Position numbers and translations under genes: made by a program | Source of the DNA: Paenibacillus piscarius | GTDB lineage: Bacteria > Bacillota > Bacilli > Paenibacillales > Paenibacillaceae | DNA length: 64,000 nt | NCBI RefSeq assembly: GCF_022234545.1 | Contig: NZ_JAIEUI010000020.1 | Span: 62,001-126,000 of the forward strand | Direction: 5' to 3' | Notes under the pieces: generated by a model | What the model was told of the DNA's origin: nothing | Database searches by the model: none | The model's input: the letters and a program-made list of their open reading frames with translations, nothing else | Shown here: piece after piece, positions 15,595 through 24,791 of the stretch | How positions within the stretch are numbered: position 1 is the stretch's first letter | How the letters are laid out: each line of letters opens with the position of its first letter

Positions 15595-16299
15595 TCATAA
15601 TAACTTCATTATACCCATTGCAATTAATAATAACGCCGGCAGAACGGCGGCATGCTTCATCCAGTAACTGCCGGACAATCTCAGCCCGGTCTTCATTCCC
15701 AGCCTCAGGAAGGTGCCGCTGAATACGGCGATCATCAGTGCAGTCGTCCACGGGCTGAATCCGAGCAGCGCAGCCCCAAGGCCGGCGCCGAAGGCATCCA
15801 GCGACAAGGCAATCCCCAGAATCATAGCTTCCATTGGGGAGATGCTGCCGGAGGCATCAATATCGGCGGAGGACGGGGTACGGAGAATCTGAATTACGAC
15901 CCCGAGATGCCGCAGCTCCAGCGAGAATACGGCCGGCTTCTGCTGTTCAAGGTCCTGTACCGCAGCGGCAGCAGCGGTCTCAAGTACCGTCTCTCCGTCC
16001 GTCACACCATCCGGCTGCTCCTTCTCCTTCTGGGTCAGCATCTGGAACAGAGACCAGCAGCCCATCAAGACGAGAATAACCGCTCCGATGCTGGAAGCGG
16101 CATGAGGCGAGATCACCTTGGCCAGCAGCACGCCGACCTGCATAGACACATAGATGACTACCCCCGAACAGAGCGAGATAATCACGACCGAGAGCAAAGG
16201 GATTTTCATTTTGCGCAGACCATATGTAATGCCTACACCGAATCCATCCAAGCTAAGAGCAAACGCCAGCAGCAGCAATGACAACCATGGGCTTAGCAC
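15595..16299 (-). CDS. ytaF: Sporulation membrane protein YtaF
   Basis: 234 residues, a polytopic protein of the MntP/YtaF fold. GTG at 16299 is chosen because GGGAGGG lies seven bases upstream; an ATG further upstream would add 27 residues with no hydrophobic or conserved character. Two related halves are visible: residues 2-100 (LLLLAFALSLDGFGVGITYGL) and residues 145-234 (LGIALSLDAFGAGLGAALLG). Each half carries the Asp-Gly/Ala-Phe-Gly signature in a membrane helix, joined by an acidic loop of about 55 residues. MntP relatives export manganese, but YtaF itself is defined only as sporulation-linked. It lies within the polA-mutM-ytaF-coaE cluster. Confidence 0.9.
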   Translation of the reverse strand: MLSPWLSLLLLAFALSLDGFGVGITYGLRKMKIPLLSVVIISLCSGVVIYVSMQVGVLLAKVISPHAASSIGAVILVLMGCWSLFQMLTQKEKEQPDGVTDGETVLETAAAAAVQDLEQQKPAVFSLELRHLGVVIQILRTPSSADIDASGSISPMEAMILGIALSLDAFGAGLGAALLGFSPWTTALMIAVFSGTFLRLGMKTGLRLSGSYWMKHAAVLPALLLIAMGIMKLL

Positions 16300-16435
16300 C
16301 CGCAATCCCTCCCGTGAAGAGCAGGAACCAGGCAGATGATGCCAGCCGGGCCCCGCTTCGCCATAATCAGCAGTCTTCACACATTATATGGGCGGGACGG
16401 GCAGTGGGTGCCTATGGTTTGATTTCCAGGCAGAA

Positions 16436-17278
16436 TTACACGATCAGCCGGGGAGCAGGCTGGCAGCTCGGACAATAATGTGTTCCGCGTCCGCCGACCA
16501 CACTCTTCTCAATCAGCGTGCCGCAGGTAACACAAGGCTGGTCTTTACGTCCGTAGATCCGGTGCTCATCCTGGTAATTGCCGCTCTCGCCCTGGCCGTT
16601 GACATACGACTTGACCGAAGAGCCTCCGGCATTCACGGCCTCTGTCAGTGTGGCGACAATGGCATGGTGCAGCCGTGCCAGCTGTTCTTCCGAGAGTGAC
16701 TTCGCGGCTGCTTCCGGATGAATGCCCGCACGGTGCAGGGACTCATCTACATAAATATTGCCGATGCCCACCACAACCTCCTGATTCAGCAGCAGCGGCT
16801 TGATCTTGGTGCTCCGGTGAGCGACCATCTGTTTGAACCGCTCAAATGTAAAATCGGCATCCAGCGGCTCCTGGCCCAGCTTGTTCAGCGGCTTCAGGAG
16901 CAGATCCTCGCCCGGCTGGAACAGATGCATCGTTCCGAACTGGCGCACATCGGTGTATCGCAATTCCATACCATCCGTGAAATGAAAAATCACATGGGTA
17001 TGCTTGTCCAGCGGCTCGCCCTGACGGTATACCCCGTAACGGCCCTCCATCCGCAGATGGGAGACCATCACCAGCCCGTCGAACAGGAAACGCAGGAACT
17101 TCCCTCTGCGCTCTACGGTCTCCACCGTATGGCCTGCCAGCATATGGGCAAAAGCCTGAGAATCGTCCGGGCGTTGAATAATCCGCGGCAGCCGGACGGT
17201 GACCTGCTCTATCTGCTTGCCTGTAATCAATTCGTTAAGTGTTCTTCTGACTGTCTCAACTTCCGGTAATTCCGGCAT
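16436..17278 (-). CDS. mutM: Formamidopyrimidine-DNA glycosylase
   Basis: 280 residues. It removes 8-oxoguanine and formamidopyrimidines from DNA and cuts the abasic site. The mature N-terminus PELPEVETVRR supplies the catalytic proline and glutamate. KFLRFLF, HLRMEGRY and GIGNIYVDESLHRAGIHP are present, as is the helix-two-turn-helix. The C-terminal zinc finger is complete (QPCVTCGTLIEKSVVGGRGT, then YCPSCQ). GGAGGGGAGGTGA before the ATG sets the start. It follows polA by 51 bases, as in B. subtilis. Confidence 0.97.
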   Translation of the reverse strand: MPELPEVETVRRTLNELITGKQIEQVTVRLPRIIQRPDDSQAFAHMLAGHTVETVERRGKFLRFLFDGLVMVSHLRMEGRYGVYRQGEPLDKHTHVIFHFTDGMELRYTDVRQFGTMHLFQPGEDLLLKPLNKLGQEPLDADFTFERFKQMVAHRSTKIKPLLLNQEVVVGIGNIYVDESLHRAGIHPEAAAKSLSEEQLARLHHAIVATLTEAVNAGGSSVKSYVNGQGESGNYQDEHRIYGRKDQPCVTCGTLIEKSVVGGRGTHYCPSCQPAPRLIV

Positions 17279-17329
17279 AATGGCTCACCTCCCCTCCATT
17301 ATACCGGATATCCGCCTTATGCGGGGACC

Positions 17330-20005
17330 CTATTTCGCTTCATACCAGTTGCTGCCATAACTTACCTCAGCCTTCAGCGGCACCGACAGCGCAAGCGCCC
17401 CGGCCATTACCTCAGGCAGCAGCTGCTTCATCTCCTCCAGCTCGTCCTCCGGCACCTCGAACACCAGCTCATCGTGCACCTGAAGCAGCATCCGGCTCTT
17501 CAGGCCGCGCTCATGCAGCGCCTTGTCCATATGAACCATTGCCAGCTTAATGATATCGGCGGCTGTACCCTGAATCGGCGTATTCATTGCGGTGCGCTCG
17601 GCAAAAGAACGCAGATTGAAGTTCTTCGCATTAATCTCCGGCAGATAACGGCGGCGCTCCAGCAGCGTGGTGACATAGCCCTGCTTGCGGGCTTCGACCA
17701 CAATCTCATCCATATAACGGCGGACACCCTTGAACACCTCGAAATACTGCTCGATGAACTTCGCCGCTTCCTTCCGCGGAATGTTCAGGTTCTGGGACAG
17801 CCCGTAGTCGCTGATGCCGTACACAATTCCGAAGTTTACCGCCTTGGCGGAGCGGCGCATATTACTGTCCACACTGTCAGCGGTAACGCCAAATACGTCC
17901 ATCGCCGTCTTCGTATGAATATCCATATCCTCGACAAAAGCTTCCTTCATCCGCTCATCGCCCGAGATATGCGCCAGCACACGCAGCTCGATCTGCGAGT
18001 AGTCCGCCGCCAGAATCGACCAGCCCGGTTCGGAGGGCACGAAGACCTTGCGCAGCTTGCGGCCTTCCTCCAGCCGGATCGGAATATTCTGCAGGTTGGG
18101 GAACTGGCTGCTGAGCCGGCCCGTAGCGGCAATCGTCTGCCGGTAGAAGGTATGCACCTTGCCCGTCTCCGGCGAGATTTCCTTCATTAACCCTTCGACA
18201 TACGTGGATTGCAGCTTGGCCAGGGTCCGGTATTGCAGGATCAGGCGCACAGCGTCATGATAAGGCGCAAGCTTCTCCAGCACCTCAGCGTCGGTCGAGT
18301 AGCCGGTCTTCGTCTTCTTCACGACAGGCAGACCCAGCTTCACGAACAGCACCTCGCCCAGCTGCTTAGGTGAATTGAGGTTGAATTCAGTGCCGCACAC
18401 CGCATAGATCTCCGTCACTAGCTGTGCAATCTGCGCTTCGAACTCTCTGCCGAGTCCGGCAAGCTCCTCCTTATTGACAGCGATGCCCTGCTTCTCCATA
18501 TCGGCAAGAATGCGCGACAGCGGCATCTCCAGGTCCTGGAACAGGCCGGTCATGCCTGTCTTCGTAAGCTCCTCCTGCTGCTTCTGCACAATTCCCAGCA
18601 CGGTGGCACTCTTACGGGCCACATGCTCACCGAGAACCGCCAGCTCCGGTATTCTATATTTGGCCCCTTTGCCGAAGACCTCCTCATCCGGCGACAAGCG
18701 GGGCAGTCCGTATTTACTGGTCAGATCATTCAGATTCTGGTTCGCCTCTGTCGGGTCGAGCAGATAAGCAGCAAGCTGAACATCCTTAGCGGCCCCGGCA
18801 AAAGCGATCCCCTGCCAATGCAGCGCCAGATCGGCCCGGTGGAGGTCATACCCGCTCTTCGGCGCCTGTTCATCGCCGAGCCAGGCTCTGAGCGGCGCTG
18901 CCCCCTCACTTTTCATGAGGGCAAACGGCACGAAGTAATGCTGCTCCGGCGAAGACAGGCCGATGCCGATAACCTCCGAGCGGTGCGGGTTCTCCCCGTT
19001 AGACTCGACATGCAGCGCTGATATTTCCGGCAATGCAGCGTTCAGCGCGTCCAGCCTGGCTTCATCCACAATGGTGATCGCCAGCTCTGCTGCTTCCACC
19101 TCCGCAGGCCCGGAAGAGCCGTCTGTCCCTTGGGAATAAGCGCTCAGGGACAGGCGTTCCAGCAGCGATTTGAACTCCAGCCGTGCCAGGGCTGGACCAG
19201 CCGTAGCGGTATTGATGCCGCTGAAGACCATATCCTCCCAGGCGTGGGCCAGCGGAACCTCGCGGTAGATGGTCGCCAGCTTTTTGCTCATGATCGCGCT
19301 GTCGGAATGCTCCTCCAGCTTCTCCTTCATCTTCCCCTTCAGCTCACCGGTTCCGGCCAGCACACCCTCGACCGATCCGAACTGGTGGAGCAGCTTAAGC
19401 GCCGTCTTCTCCCCGACTCCCGGCACCCCGGGAATATTGTCGCTGGCATCGCCCATCAGCCCCTTCAGATCAATGATCTGCTCCGGGGTGAGATCGTATT
19501 TGTCGCGGATCTGCTGCGGCCCGTACAGCTCCACCTCGGTCACTCCTTTGCGCACCAGTGCCACCGTGGTATGCTCGGAGGCCAATTGCAGCATGTCCTT
19601 GTCCCCGGACACAATCATCACCTGCCGGCCGGCTTCATCCGCCTCCCGGGAGATCGTCCCGATGATATCGTCGGCCTCATAGCCCTCGATCTCGAACTGC
19701 GGGACGCCCAGCCCCTTCAGCAGCTCCTTCAGCAGCGGGAACTGCTCGGACAGCTCCGGCGGTGTCTTCTGGCGTCCGCCCTTATACTCCTCATAGCCCT
19801 CATGCCGGAAGGTAATCTTCCCGGCGTCAAAGGCCACAATCATATGAGTCGGCTTATGTTCTTCAATTAAGCGCAGCAGCATCGTCGTGAATCCGTAGAC
19901 CGCATTCGTCTGCTGCCCTGCCGTATTTGTCAGCGGCGGCATCGCAAAAAACGCGCGGTAAATGATATTATTTCCATCAATGAGTATCAGCTTGTCCTTG
20001 TCCAC
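17330..20005 (-). CDS. polA: DNA polymerase I
   Basis: 891 residues: 5'-3' exonuclease (1-290, with LIDGNNIIYRAFFA, EADDIIGT and GLMGDASDNIPGVPGVGEKT), a 3'-5' exonuclease-like domain (about 310-480) and the polymerase domain (about 500-891). Polymerase motifs A (ADYSQIELRVLAHIS), B (RRSAKAVNFGIVYGISDYG) and C (LLQVHDELVFEVP) are intact. The middle domain lacks the usual catalytic acidic residues, as known for Bacillus-type Pol I, so proofreading is probably absent. It starts at GTG 20005 with GCGAGG upstream. Function: Okazaki-fragment processing and gap repair. Downstream neighbours mutM, ytaF and coaE fit the conserved order. Confidence 0.97.
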   Translation of the reverse strand: MDKDKLILIDGNNIIYRAFFAMPPLTNTAGQQTNAVYGFTTMLLRLIEEHKPTHMIVAFDAGKITFRHEGYEEYKGGRQKTPPELSEQFPLLKELLKGLGVPQFEIEGYEADDIIGTISREADEAGRQVMIVSGDKDMLQLASEHTTVALVRKGVTEVELYGPQQIRDKYDLTPEQIIDLKGLMGDASDNIPGVPGVGEKTALKLLHQFGSVEGVLAGTGELKGKMKEKLEEHSDSAIMSKKLATIYREVPLAHAWEDMVFSGINTATAGPALARLEFKSLLERLSLSAYSQGTDGSSGPAEVEAAELAITIVDEARLDALNAALPEISALHVESNGENPHRSEVIGIGLSSPEQHYFVPFALMKSEGAAPLRAWLGDEQAPKSGYDLHRADLALHWQGIAFAGAAKDVQLAAYLLDPTEANQNLNDLTSKYGLPRLSPDEEVFGKGAKYRIPELAVLGEHVARKSATVLGIVQKQQEELTKTGMTGLFQDLEMPLSRILADMEKQGIAVNKEELAGLGREFEAQIAQLVTEIYAVCGTEFNLNSPKQLGEVLFVKLGLPVVKKTKTGYSTDAEVLEKLAPYHDAVRLILQYRTLAKLQSTYVEGLMKEISPETGKVHTFYRQTIAATGRLSSQFPNLQNIPIRLEEGRKLRKVFVPSEPGWSILAADYSQIELRVLAHISGDERMKEAFVEDMDIHTKTAMDVFGVTADSVDSNMRRSAKAVNFGIVYGISDYGLSQNLNIPRKEAAKFIEQYFEVFKGVRRYMDEIVVEARKQGYVTTLLERRRYLPEINAKNFNLRSFAERTAMNTPIQGTAADIIKLAMVHMDKALHERGLKSRMLLQVHDELVFEVPEDELEEMKQLLPEVMAGALALSVPLKAEVSYGSNWYEAK

Positions 20006-20104
20006 TCTAACACCTCGCCTTAATCTTGCTTACTTCTTACATAGTAACATATGCCCCGCACCAAGACGAAATGGCTCCGGCCGGAATCGCCGCTCTACCA
20101 CCAA

Positions 20105-20138
20105 ATAAAAAAGCAAGCCCCCGGAATGAAGGCTTGCC
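20105..20138 (-). terminator. Intrinsic terminator of pstB-phoU
   Basis: On the minus strand GCAAGCC / GGCTTGC with an 11-base loop, followed by TTTTTTATTT. It is 18 bases after the phoU stop. Confidence 0.88.
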
Positions 20139-20155
20139 TCTTGCAGTCCATACTG

Positions 20156-20815
20156 TTATTGGTTGAGGTCCGGGCGCTTGCCCGTCACCAGATATACCAC
20201 ACTCTCGCCGATATTCGTCGCATGGTCAGCGATCCGCTCAATATAACGTCCGACCAGCGTAAGCAGCATAGCCTGATTCACGGTTTCGGGCTTCTGAACC
20301 ATGTACGTGTACAGTTCGTTAATCATCGCGCTGTACAGGCCATCGACCTGGTCGTCGTCCTGGGCCATTTTGTAAGCCAGATCGGTATTCTCATCCAGAT
20401 AGGATTGAATCGCTTCATTAATCATGACCGATACGATATCAGCCATCCGCGGAATATCCACAAGCGGTTTAATGAGCTGCTGCCCCTGAATACGCATCGT
20501 AACCTTGGCGACATCCAGCGCCAGATCGCCCATGCGCTCCAGATCGCTGGAGATTTTGAACGCTACAATAATGCGGCGCAGGTCCTTCGCCACCGGCTGC
20601 TGGGTGATGATCAGCCGCGAGCCGATCTCCATAATCTTGTCTTCCATGGCGTTCAGCCTAAGGTCCGCTTTGACAATCTCCTGAGCCCGTACCGTATCGA
20701 GGGTCTGCAGAGCCAGTATCGCACCATCCAGGGCATCCGTTACATGCTCGCCCATCTGCTGCAGCAGAGTGCGCAGTTCTTCCAGATCTTTGTCGAATTC
20801 TTTTCTGCGAATCAT
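20156..20815 (-). CDS. phoU: Phosphate signalling regulator PhoU
   Basis: 219 residues, the family's standard length when started at ATG 20815 (GGAGGAGG lies 12 bases upstream). PhoU links the Pst phosphate transporter to the PhoR sensor and dampens Pho signalling when phosphate is high. Both helical repeats are visible. The metal-binding acidic motifs E-x-x-x-D-x-x-x-D are in SSDLERMGDLALDVAK (about 83-98) and in VGRYIERIADHATNIGESV near the C-terminus. It follows pstB by 58 bases, so the two genes share a transcript, and it ends in a strong terminator. Confidence 0.95.
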   Translation of the reverse strand: MIRRKEFDKDLEELRTLLQQMGEHVTDALDGAILALQTLDTVRAQEIVKADLRLNAMEDKIMEIGSRLIITQQPVAKDLRRIIVAFKISSDLERMGDLALDVAKVTMRIQGQQLIKPLVDIPRMADIVSVMINEAIQSYLDENTDLAYKMAQDDDQVDGLYSAMINELYTYMVQKPETVNQAMLLTLVGRYIERIADHATNIGESVVYLVTGKRPDLNQ

Positions 20816-20873
20816 ATTGACAACGTGCCTCCTCCAAAACATATCGTCCTGCGGGTGTACTTAAGCATCGGTC

Positions 20874-21629
20874 TTAGCCGAAACGGCCGGAAATATAATC
20901 CTCTGTGCGGGAATCCTTCGGGTTAGAGAACAGCAGCTCCGTATCCGCAGCCTCCACAATGACCCCGTTCAGGAAAAATACGGTGCGGCCCGACACCCGG
21001 GCGGCCTGATGCATATTATGCGTGACCATCACAATCGTATACTTATCCCGCAGCTCCTGGACCAGCTCCTCAATCTTCAGCGTGGACACCGGGTCCAGCG
21101 CGGATGTTGCCTCATCCATCAGCAGAATATCCGGCTGCACAGCCAGAGCTCTGGCGATACACAGACGCTGCTGCTGGCCGCCGGACAAGCTCAGGGCAGA
21201 CTTCTTGAGGAAATCCTTCACTTCCTCCCAGAGTGCGGACTGGCGCAGGCTCTGCTCCACAATGACATCCAGCTCAGCCTTGCTCTTCACGCCATGCAGA
21301 CGCGGGCCGTAGGCCACATTGTCATAGATCGACTTGGGAAAAGGATTGGGCTGCTGAAAGACCATCCCCACCTGCTTGCGCAGACTTTCCACTTCAATCT
21401 CGTCGCTGTAAATATTTTTGCCGCCGATGTTCACTTTGCCTTCAATTCGGGTTCCGGGGATCATATCATTCATCCGGTTCAGGGTTCGCAGCAGGGTGGA
21501 CTTTCCGCAGCCGGAAGGGCCGATAAACGCAGTCACCTGCTTCTCCGGAATCTGCAGATCCACATTCTTCAGTGCATGGAATGACTCATAGTAGAGATCC
21601 AGCTTCTCTATGTCAATGATGGATTTCAT
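20874..21629 (-). CDS. pstB: Phosphate import ATP-binding protein PstB
   Basis: The ATPase of the high-affinity phosphate ABC importer. Walker A is GPSGCGKSTLLR, the PstB-specific NRMNDMIPG follows, then VGMVFQQPNPFP, the signature LSGGQQQRLCIARAL, Walker B ILLMDEATSALDP and the switch VMVTHNMHQAARV. It ends EDYISGRFG, the usual PstB C-terminus. ATG at 21629 gives 251 residues, the usual size; an ATG at 21656 with GGGGAA upstream would add nine residues. The partner genes pstS, pstC and pstA are not in the window, so this is a split locus. A run of PhoP boxes at 21679-21721 supports phosphate-starvation control. Confidence 0.95.
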   Translation of the reverse strand: MKSIIDIEKLDLYYESFHALKNVDLQIPEKQVTAFIGPSGCGKSTLLRTLNRMNDMIPGTRIEGKVNIGGKNIYSDEIEVESLRKQVGMVFQQPNPFPKSIYDNVAYGPRLHGVKSKAELDVIVEQSLRQSALWEEVKDFLKKSALSLSGGQQQRLCIARALAVQPDILLMDEATSALDPVSTLKIEELVQELRDKYTIVMVTHNMHQAARVSGRTVFFLNGVIVEAADTELLFSNPKDSRTEDYISGRFG

Positions 21630-21678
21630 TCGTTTCGGTAGTCTCCTTCTCATCATCTTCGTTCCCCATGATAAGCGT

Positions 21679-21721
21679 TCAGTGTAAATAGAGCTCCCGG
21701 GAATTGTTAACGCAGTGTAAA
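21679..21721 (-). promoter_or_regulatory. PhoP box array upstream of pstB
   Basis: On the minus strand TTTACA-CTGCG-TTAACA (21705-21721) and a further TTTACA-CTGAA 22 bases on keep the 11-base phase of PhoP direct repeats (TTHACA-N5), with one degenerate box between them. It lies 50 bases before pstB. The consensus is known from Bacillus; binding here is inferred. Confidence 0.75.
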
Positions 21722-21753
21722 ATCCTCCGGATAAGAAGAGAACACCGCCATCG

Positions 21754-22482
21754 CTAAATGACCGGTGTTCTCTTCTTATTCACGACCAGCTTGTAGCCTA
21801 CGCCGCGGATGGAATCAATATGCACGGATTCCGGGTCGAGCTCCAGCTTCTTGCGCAGGGAGCTGACATGCACATCCACGGTGCGCTGGCCTCCGATATA
21901 ATCGAAGCCCCAGACAGCGTTCATCAGATCGTCCCGGGTCAGAACCACTCCCGGCTTACGGGCCAGATACAGCAGGACCTCGAATTCCTTAGGCCGCAGA
22001 TTGATGCTCTGTCCGCCCAGCGACACCTCGTAACGCTCCGGGTAGATCTCCAGCTGTCCCAGGATAATGGTTGAGGAAGACACCTCTGCTTCCGCCGGAG
22101 TCTCCTCCGCCATCCCGGAGATCCGCCGCAGCACAGCGCTGACCCGGGCCAGCAGCTCGGATACGCCAAACGGCTTCGTAATATAATCATCGGCCCCGGA
22201 TTTCAGCCCCCGGACGACATCCTCTTCCGCATTCTTGGCTGTCAATACAATGACCGGGGTCCGTATGCCTTGTCCACGCAATTTATCCAGAATGTCAATG
22301 CCGTTCATGCCGGGCAGCATCAGGTCCAGTACGATCAGATCAAACGGTTCTCTAGTCGCACGGTCGTATCCTGCCGTTCCATGATCCTCCACCGTCACTT
22401 CATAGCCTTCCTGTGTCAGGTTATACGACAGCAGCCGGGCCAGTGTCGGTTCGTCTTCAATGACAAGCAATCGTTGTGCCAT
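21754..22482 (-). CDS. phoP: Phosphate-response regulator PhoP (OmpR family)
   Basis: 242 residues. ATG at 22482 with GGGGGAACCT upstream opens MAQRLLVIEDEPTLARLLSY, the normal start of this family. The receiver has the acidic pair, the phospho-accepting Asp in FDLIVLDLMLPGMNG, Thr in VIVLTAKNAEED and Lys in DDYITKPFGV. The winged helix shows INLRPKEFEVLLYLARKPG and ends DSIRGVGYKL. Partner kinase is PhoR, encoded upstream. The gene has its own two-box PhoP site at 22552-22568 and a TATGAT -10, so it probably activates itself. In B. subtilis phoP comes before phoR; here the order is reversed. Confidence 0.93.
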   Translation of the reverse strand: MAQRLLVIEDEPTLARLLSYNLTQEGYEVTVEDHGTAGYDRATREPFDLIVLDLMLPGMNGIDILDKLRGQGIRTPVIVLTAKNAEEDVVRGLKSGADDYITKPFGVSELLARVSAVLRRISGMAEETPAEAEVSSSTIILGQLEIYPERYEVSLGGQSINLRPKEFEVLLYLARKPGVVLTRDDLMNAVWGFDYIGGQRTVDVHVSSLRKKLELDPESVHIDSIRGVGYKLVVNKKRTPVI

Positions 22483-22551
22483 AGGTTCCCCCGTCTTTTC
22501 ATAGGTTATTAATTTTACATAACTGCACACATGCACATCATAGCACCGTAA

Positions 22552-22568
22552 TGTTAACTTAGTGTAAA
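22552..22568 (-). promoter_or_regulatory. PhoP box pair upstream of phoP
   Basis: On the minus strand TTTACA-CTAAG-TTAACA is a perfect pair of TTHACA repeats with a 5-base spacer. A TATGAT -10 follows nine bases downstream. It indicates autoregulation of phoP in the phoR-phoP gap. Confidence 0.78.
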
Positions 22569-22675
22569 ATATTGAATTTATTCTTACCTGGAAAGCTTTC
22601 CGCAGGAAAGCTCGCTTCGTAAGCATCTGCGGCCGGCGCGTATTACAACTACCATTCATACATGTATTAGTCTAC

Positions 22676-24469
22676 CTATATGTTCTCCTCCTGCAGCAGC
22701 GGCAATTCCAGAATGAAGGAGCTTCCGATGCCCAGGTCGCTCTCTACTGTAATCGTTCCCCTGTGCAGCTCCACCAGATGCTTCACGATGGACAAGCCAA
22801 GGCCGGTGCCGCCGGAGCTTCGGGAGCGGGCCTTGTCCACCCGGTAAAAGCGTTCAAAGATACGCGGCAGATCCTTGCGCGGTATCCCCATCCCCGTGTC
22901 ACTCACGGTAAAGCGCACACTCTCCGTCCCGTCCGGCTTCTGAAGGTTGGATACAGTGACTCTGACGTTCCCTCCGTCCTGGGTATAATTAATCGCATTG
23001 GAGAGCAGATTCATGAAAATCTGGCGCAGCTTGTCCTCGTCCCCTTCGATGAACAGCTCCTCCGGCACCTCGGAGCTGAGTGTAATCTTCTTCTTCTCGG
23101 CCACCTTGCTGAGCGTCTCCAGGACCGAGTCGAAGAATTCGATGAGATGGACCGGGGAGCATTCCAGCTGCACGCGTTTGGATTCGATTTTGGACAGCTC
23201 CAGAATGTCGCCGATCAGGCGGTTGAGCCGCTCGTTCTCGTCATAGATGATCTGCAGGAAGGAACGGGCGGTCTTCTCATCGGTTACTCCGCCGCCCAGC
23301 AGGGTCTCGGCGAAGCCTTTGACCGCGGCCACCGGGGTCTTCAGCTCATGGGAGACATTGGCGACGAACTCGCTGCGCATTCTCTCCAGCCGGCGGATCT
23401 CTGTAACCTCCTGCAGCAGGAACAGCATCCCCCGTGAAGAGCCGTCCTGGAGCATCGGCACGCCGTCTACACGCACAATCCGTTCGACCGGATTATAGAT
23501 GGTGCGCTCCTCATGCACAGGCTCGCCGGCGGATACGCCTTCGTCAATCAGCCGGGTCAGCTCATAATGATGCTTGATCTCTTTATAGGAGTGTCCGGTC
23601 ATCTCACTGTGCTTCACATCCAGCAGGCGTTCGGCAGCCCGGTTAAGCAGGGCAATCTCCCCCTCCTCGTTGATCATCAGGATACCGCCGGTCATATTGT
23701 CGAGGACGCTCTGCAGCAGGTCCTCATTGTCGCGGATGGTCTTGAGCTGGGCCTGGAGGCTGTCAGCCATCGCATTGATCGCTGTCGCCAGCTGGCCGAC
23801 CTCATCCTTGCGCTTCAGCGGCACCCGGGCGTCGTAGTCCAGATCAGTAATACGCCGGGCCACACGGGTAATCTGCTCCAGCGGCGAGGTCATACTGGAG
23901 GCCACCTTGTAGCTCACCAGCGTAGCGGCGATGAACAGCAGCACCAGCCCGCCCGCCATAATCATCCATGCCCGGCTCAGACCCTCCGATACGGCGTCCA
24001 GCCCCATCGACAGCCGGATGTATCCGTCGAAGCCCTGATCCGAGGACACGGAGCCCGCCACATACATCATTTCGCGGTCCAGCGTATCGCTGTAGCGGAT
24101 CGCCCGGCCAATCCCTTCCTTCGCGGCCAGCAGCTCCTCCTCCCGGGTGGAGTGGTTGTCCATCTCGCGCGGATTCTTCTCGGAGTCGCCGATGACCCGG
24201 CCTTGCTTCGTAATGAAGGTGACGCGTGAGCCGGTCAGCTCGGAGATCTTCTGAGCCTGTTCGGTATAATAATTGATAGCGTCTGGGGCGGATACATCCA
24301 TGAATGTAAACGTGCCGGAGAGCAGCTTGATCTCCCGGGACATGTTCTCCTCCAGCACAGAGATATGCGAGTCCTTGAACAGCTTGGCCATCGTAATCCC
24401 GGCCCCGGTCATGGAGATCCCGATCAGCGCCATCAGGATAATTGTCAGTCGAATGCGAAATGGTTTCAT
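22676..24469 (-). CDS. phoR: Phosphate-sensing histidine kinase PhoR
   Basis: 597 residues. A membrane helix at about 8-28, an extracytoplasmic domain of about 140 residues (TFITKQGRVIGDSEKNP is characteristic), a second helix at about 172-192, HAMP (EQITRVARRITDLDYDARVP), PAS (about 250-360, DNMTGGILMINEEGEI), HisKA with the phospho-histidine in FVANVSHELKTPVAAVKGF, and HATPase_c (NLLSNAINYTQDGG, VSDTGMGIP, GGTGLGLSIVKHLV). Domain order and size match Bacillus PhoR. It lies upstream of phoP on the same strand, with a PhoP box pair of its own at 24554-24570. It would phosphorylate PhoP under phosphate limitation; PhoU and PstB next door probably modulate it. Confidence 0.93.
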   Translation of the reverse strand: MKPFRIRLTIILMALIGISMTGAGITMAKLFKDSHISVLEENMSREIKLLSGTFTFMDVSAPDAINYYTEQAQKISELTGSRVTFITKQGRVIGDSEKNPREMDNHSTREEELLAAKEGIGRAIRYSDTLDREMMYVAGSVSSDQGFDGYIRLSMGLDAVSEGLSRAWMIMAGGLVLLFIAATLVSYKVASSMTSPLEQITRVARRITDLDYDARVPLKRKDEVGQLATAINAMADSLQAQLKTIRDNEDLLQSVLDNMTGGILMINEEGEIALLNRAAERLLDVKHSEMTGHSYKEIKHHYELTRLIDEGVSAGEPVHEERTIYNPVERIVRVDGVPMLQDGSSRGMLFLLQEVTEIRRLERMRSEFVANVSHELKTPVAAVKGFAETLLGGGVTDEKTARSFLQIIYDENERLNRLIGDILELSKIESKRVQLECSPVHLIEFFDSVLETLSKVAEKKKITLSSEVPEELFIEGDEDKLRQIFMNLLSNAINYTQDGGNVRVTVSNLQKPDGTESVRFTVSDTGMGIPRKDLPRIFERFYRVDKARSRSSGGTGLGLSIVKHLVELHRGTITVESDLGIGSSFILELPLLQEENI

Positions 24470-24553
24470 CAGCGGCAGTCCTCTTCCTTGTCATTGTGTC
24501 CTTGTGAACACTCTACCTCCATTTTCGGCAAAATACCAGTTCCGGCGGCGATT

Positions 24554-24570
24554 ATCAACGGAGTGTAAAA
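24554..24570 (-). promoter_or_regulatory. PhoP box pair and promoter upstream of phoR
   Basis: On the minus strand TTTACA-CTCCG-TTGATA. The first box is perfect and the second has one mismatch. TTGATA can also serve as a -35, with TATTTT 17 bases downstream as -10. It is about 85 bases before the phoR start, which suggests that phosphate limitation raises phoR expression. Confidence 0.65.
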
Positions 24571-24791
24571 TGTGTGGGAGGGACTCTCGGATGAACGCTC
24601 CGCAAACGGACCGTTGTTCCGATCGCTGTTGTTCCCGGATTTAATTAGAATGGACTCAGCGGTAAAAATCCGTGAACAAAGGCGAACGCTGTCGCTTCTC
24701 CACAATCAGTCCGCCCGCTCCGCTGTTTTAGAGGTGGGAGTTACAGTTTAAACCCTACATGCCTTGGCTCGCCCACTCCGCCACTGCGTAT

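Noticed and set aside
22483..22659. Longer PhoP reading from 22659
   Set aside because: The extra 59 residues lie across the PhoP boxes and promoter and have no family match.
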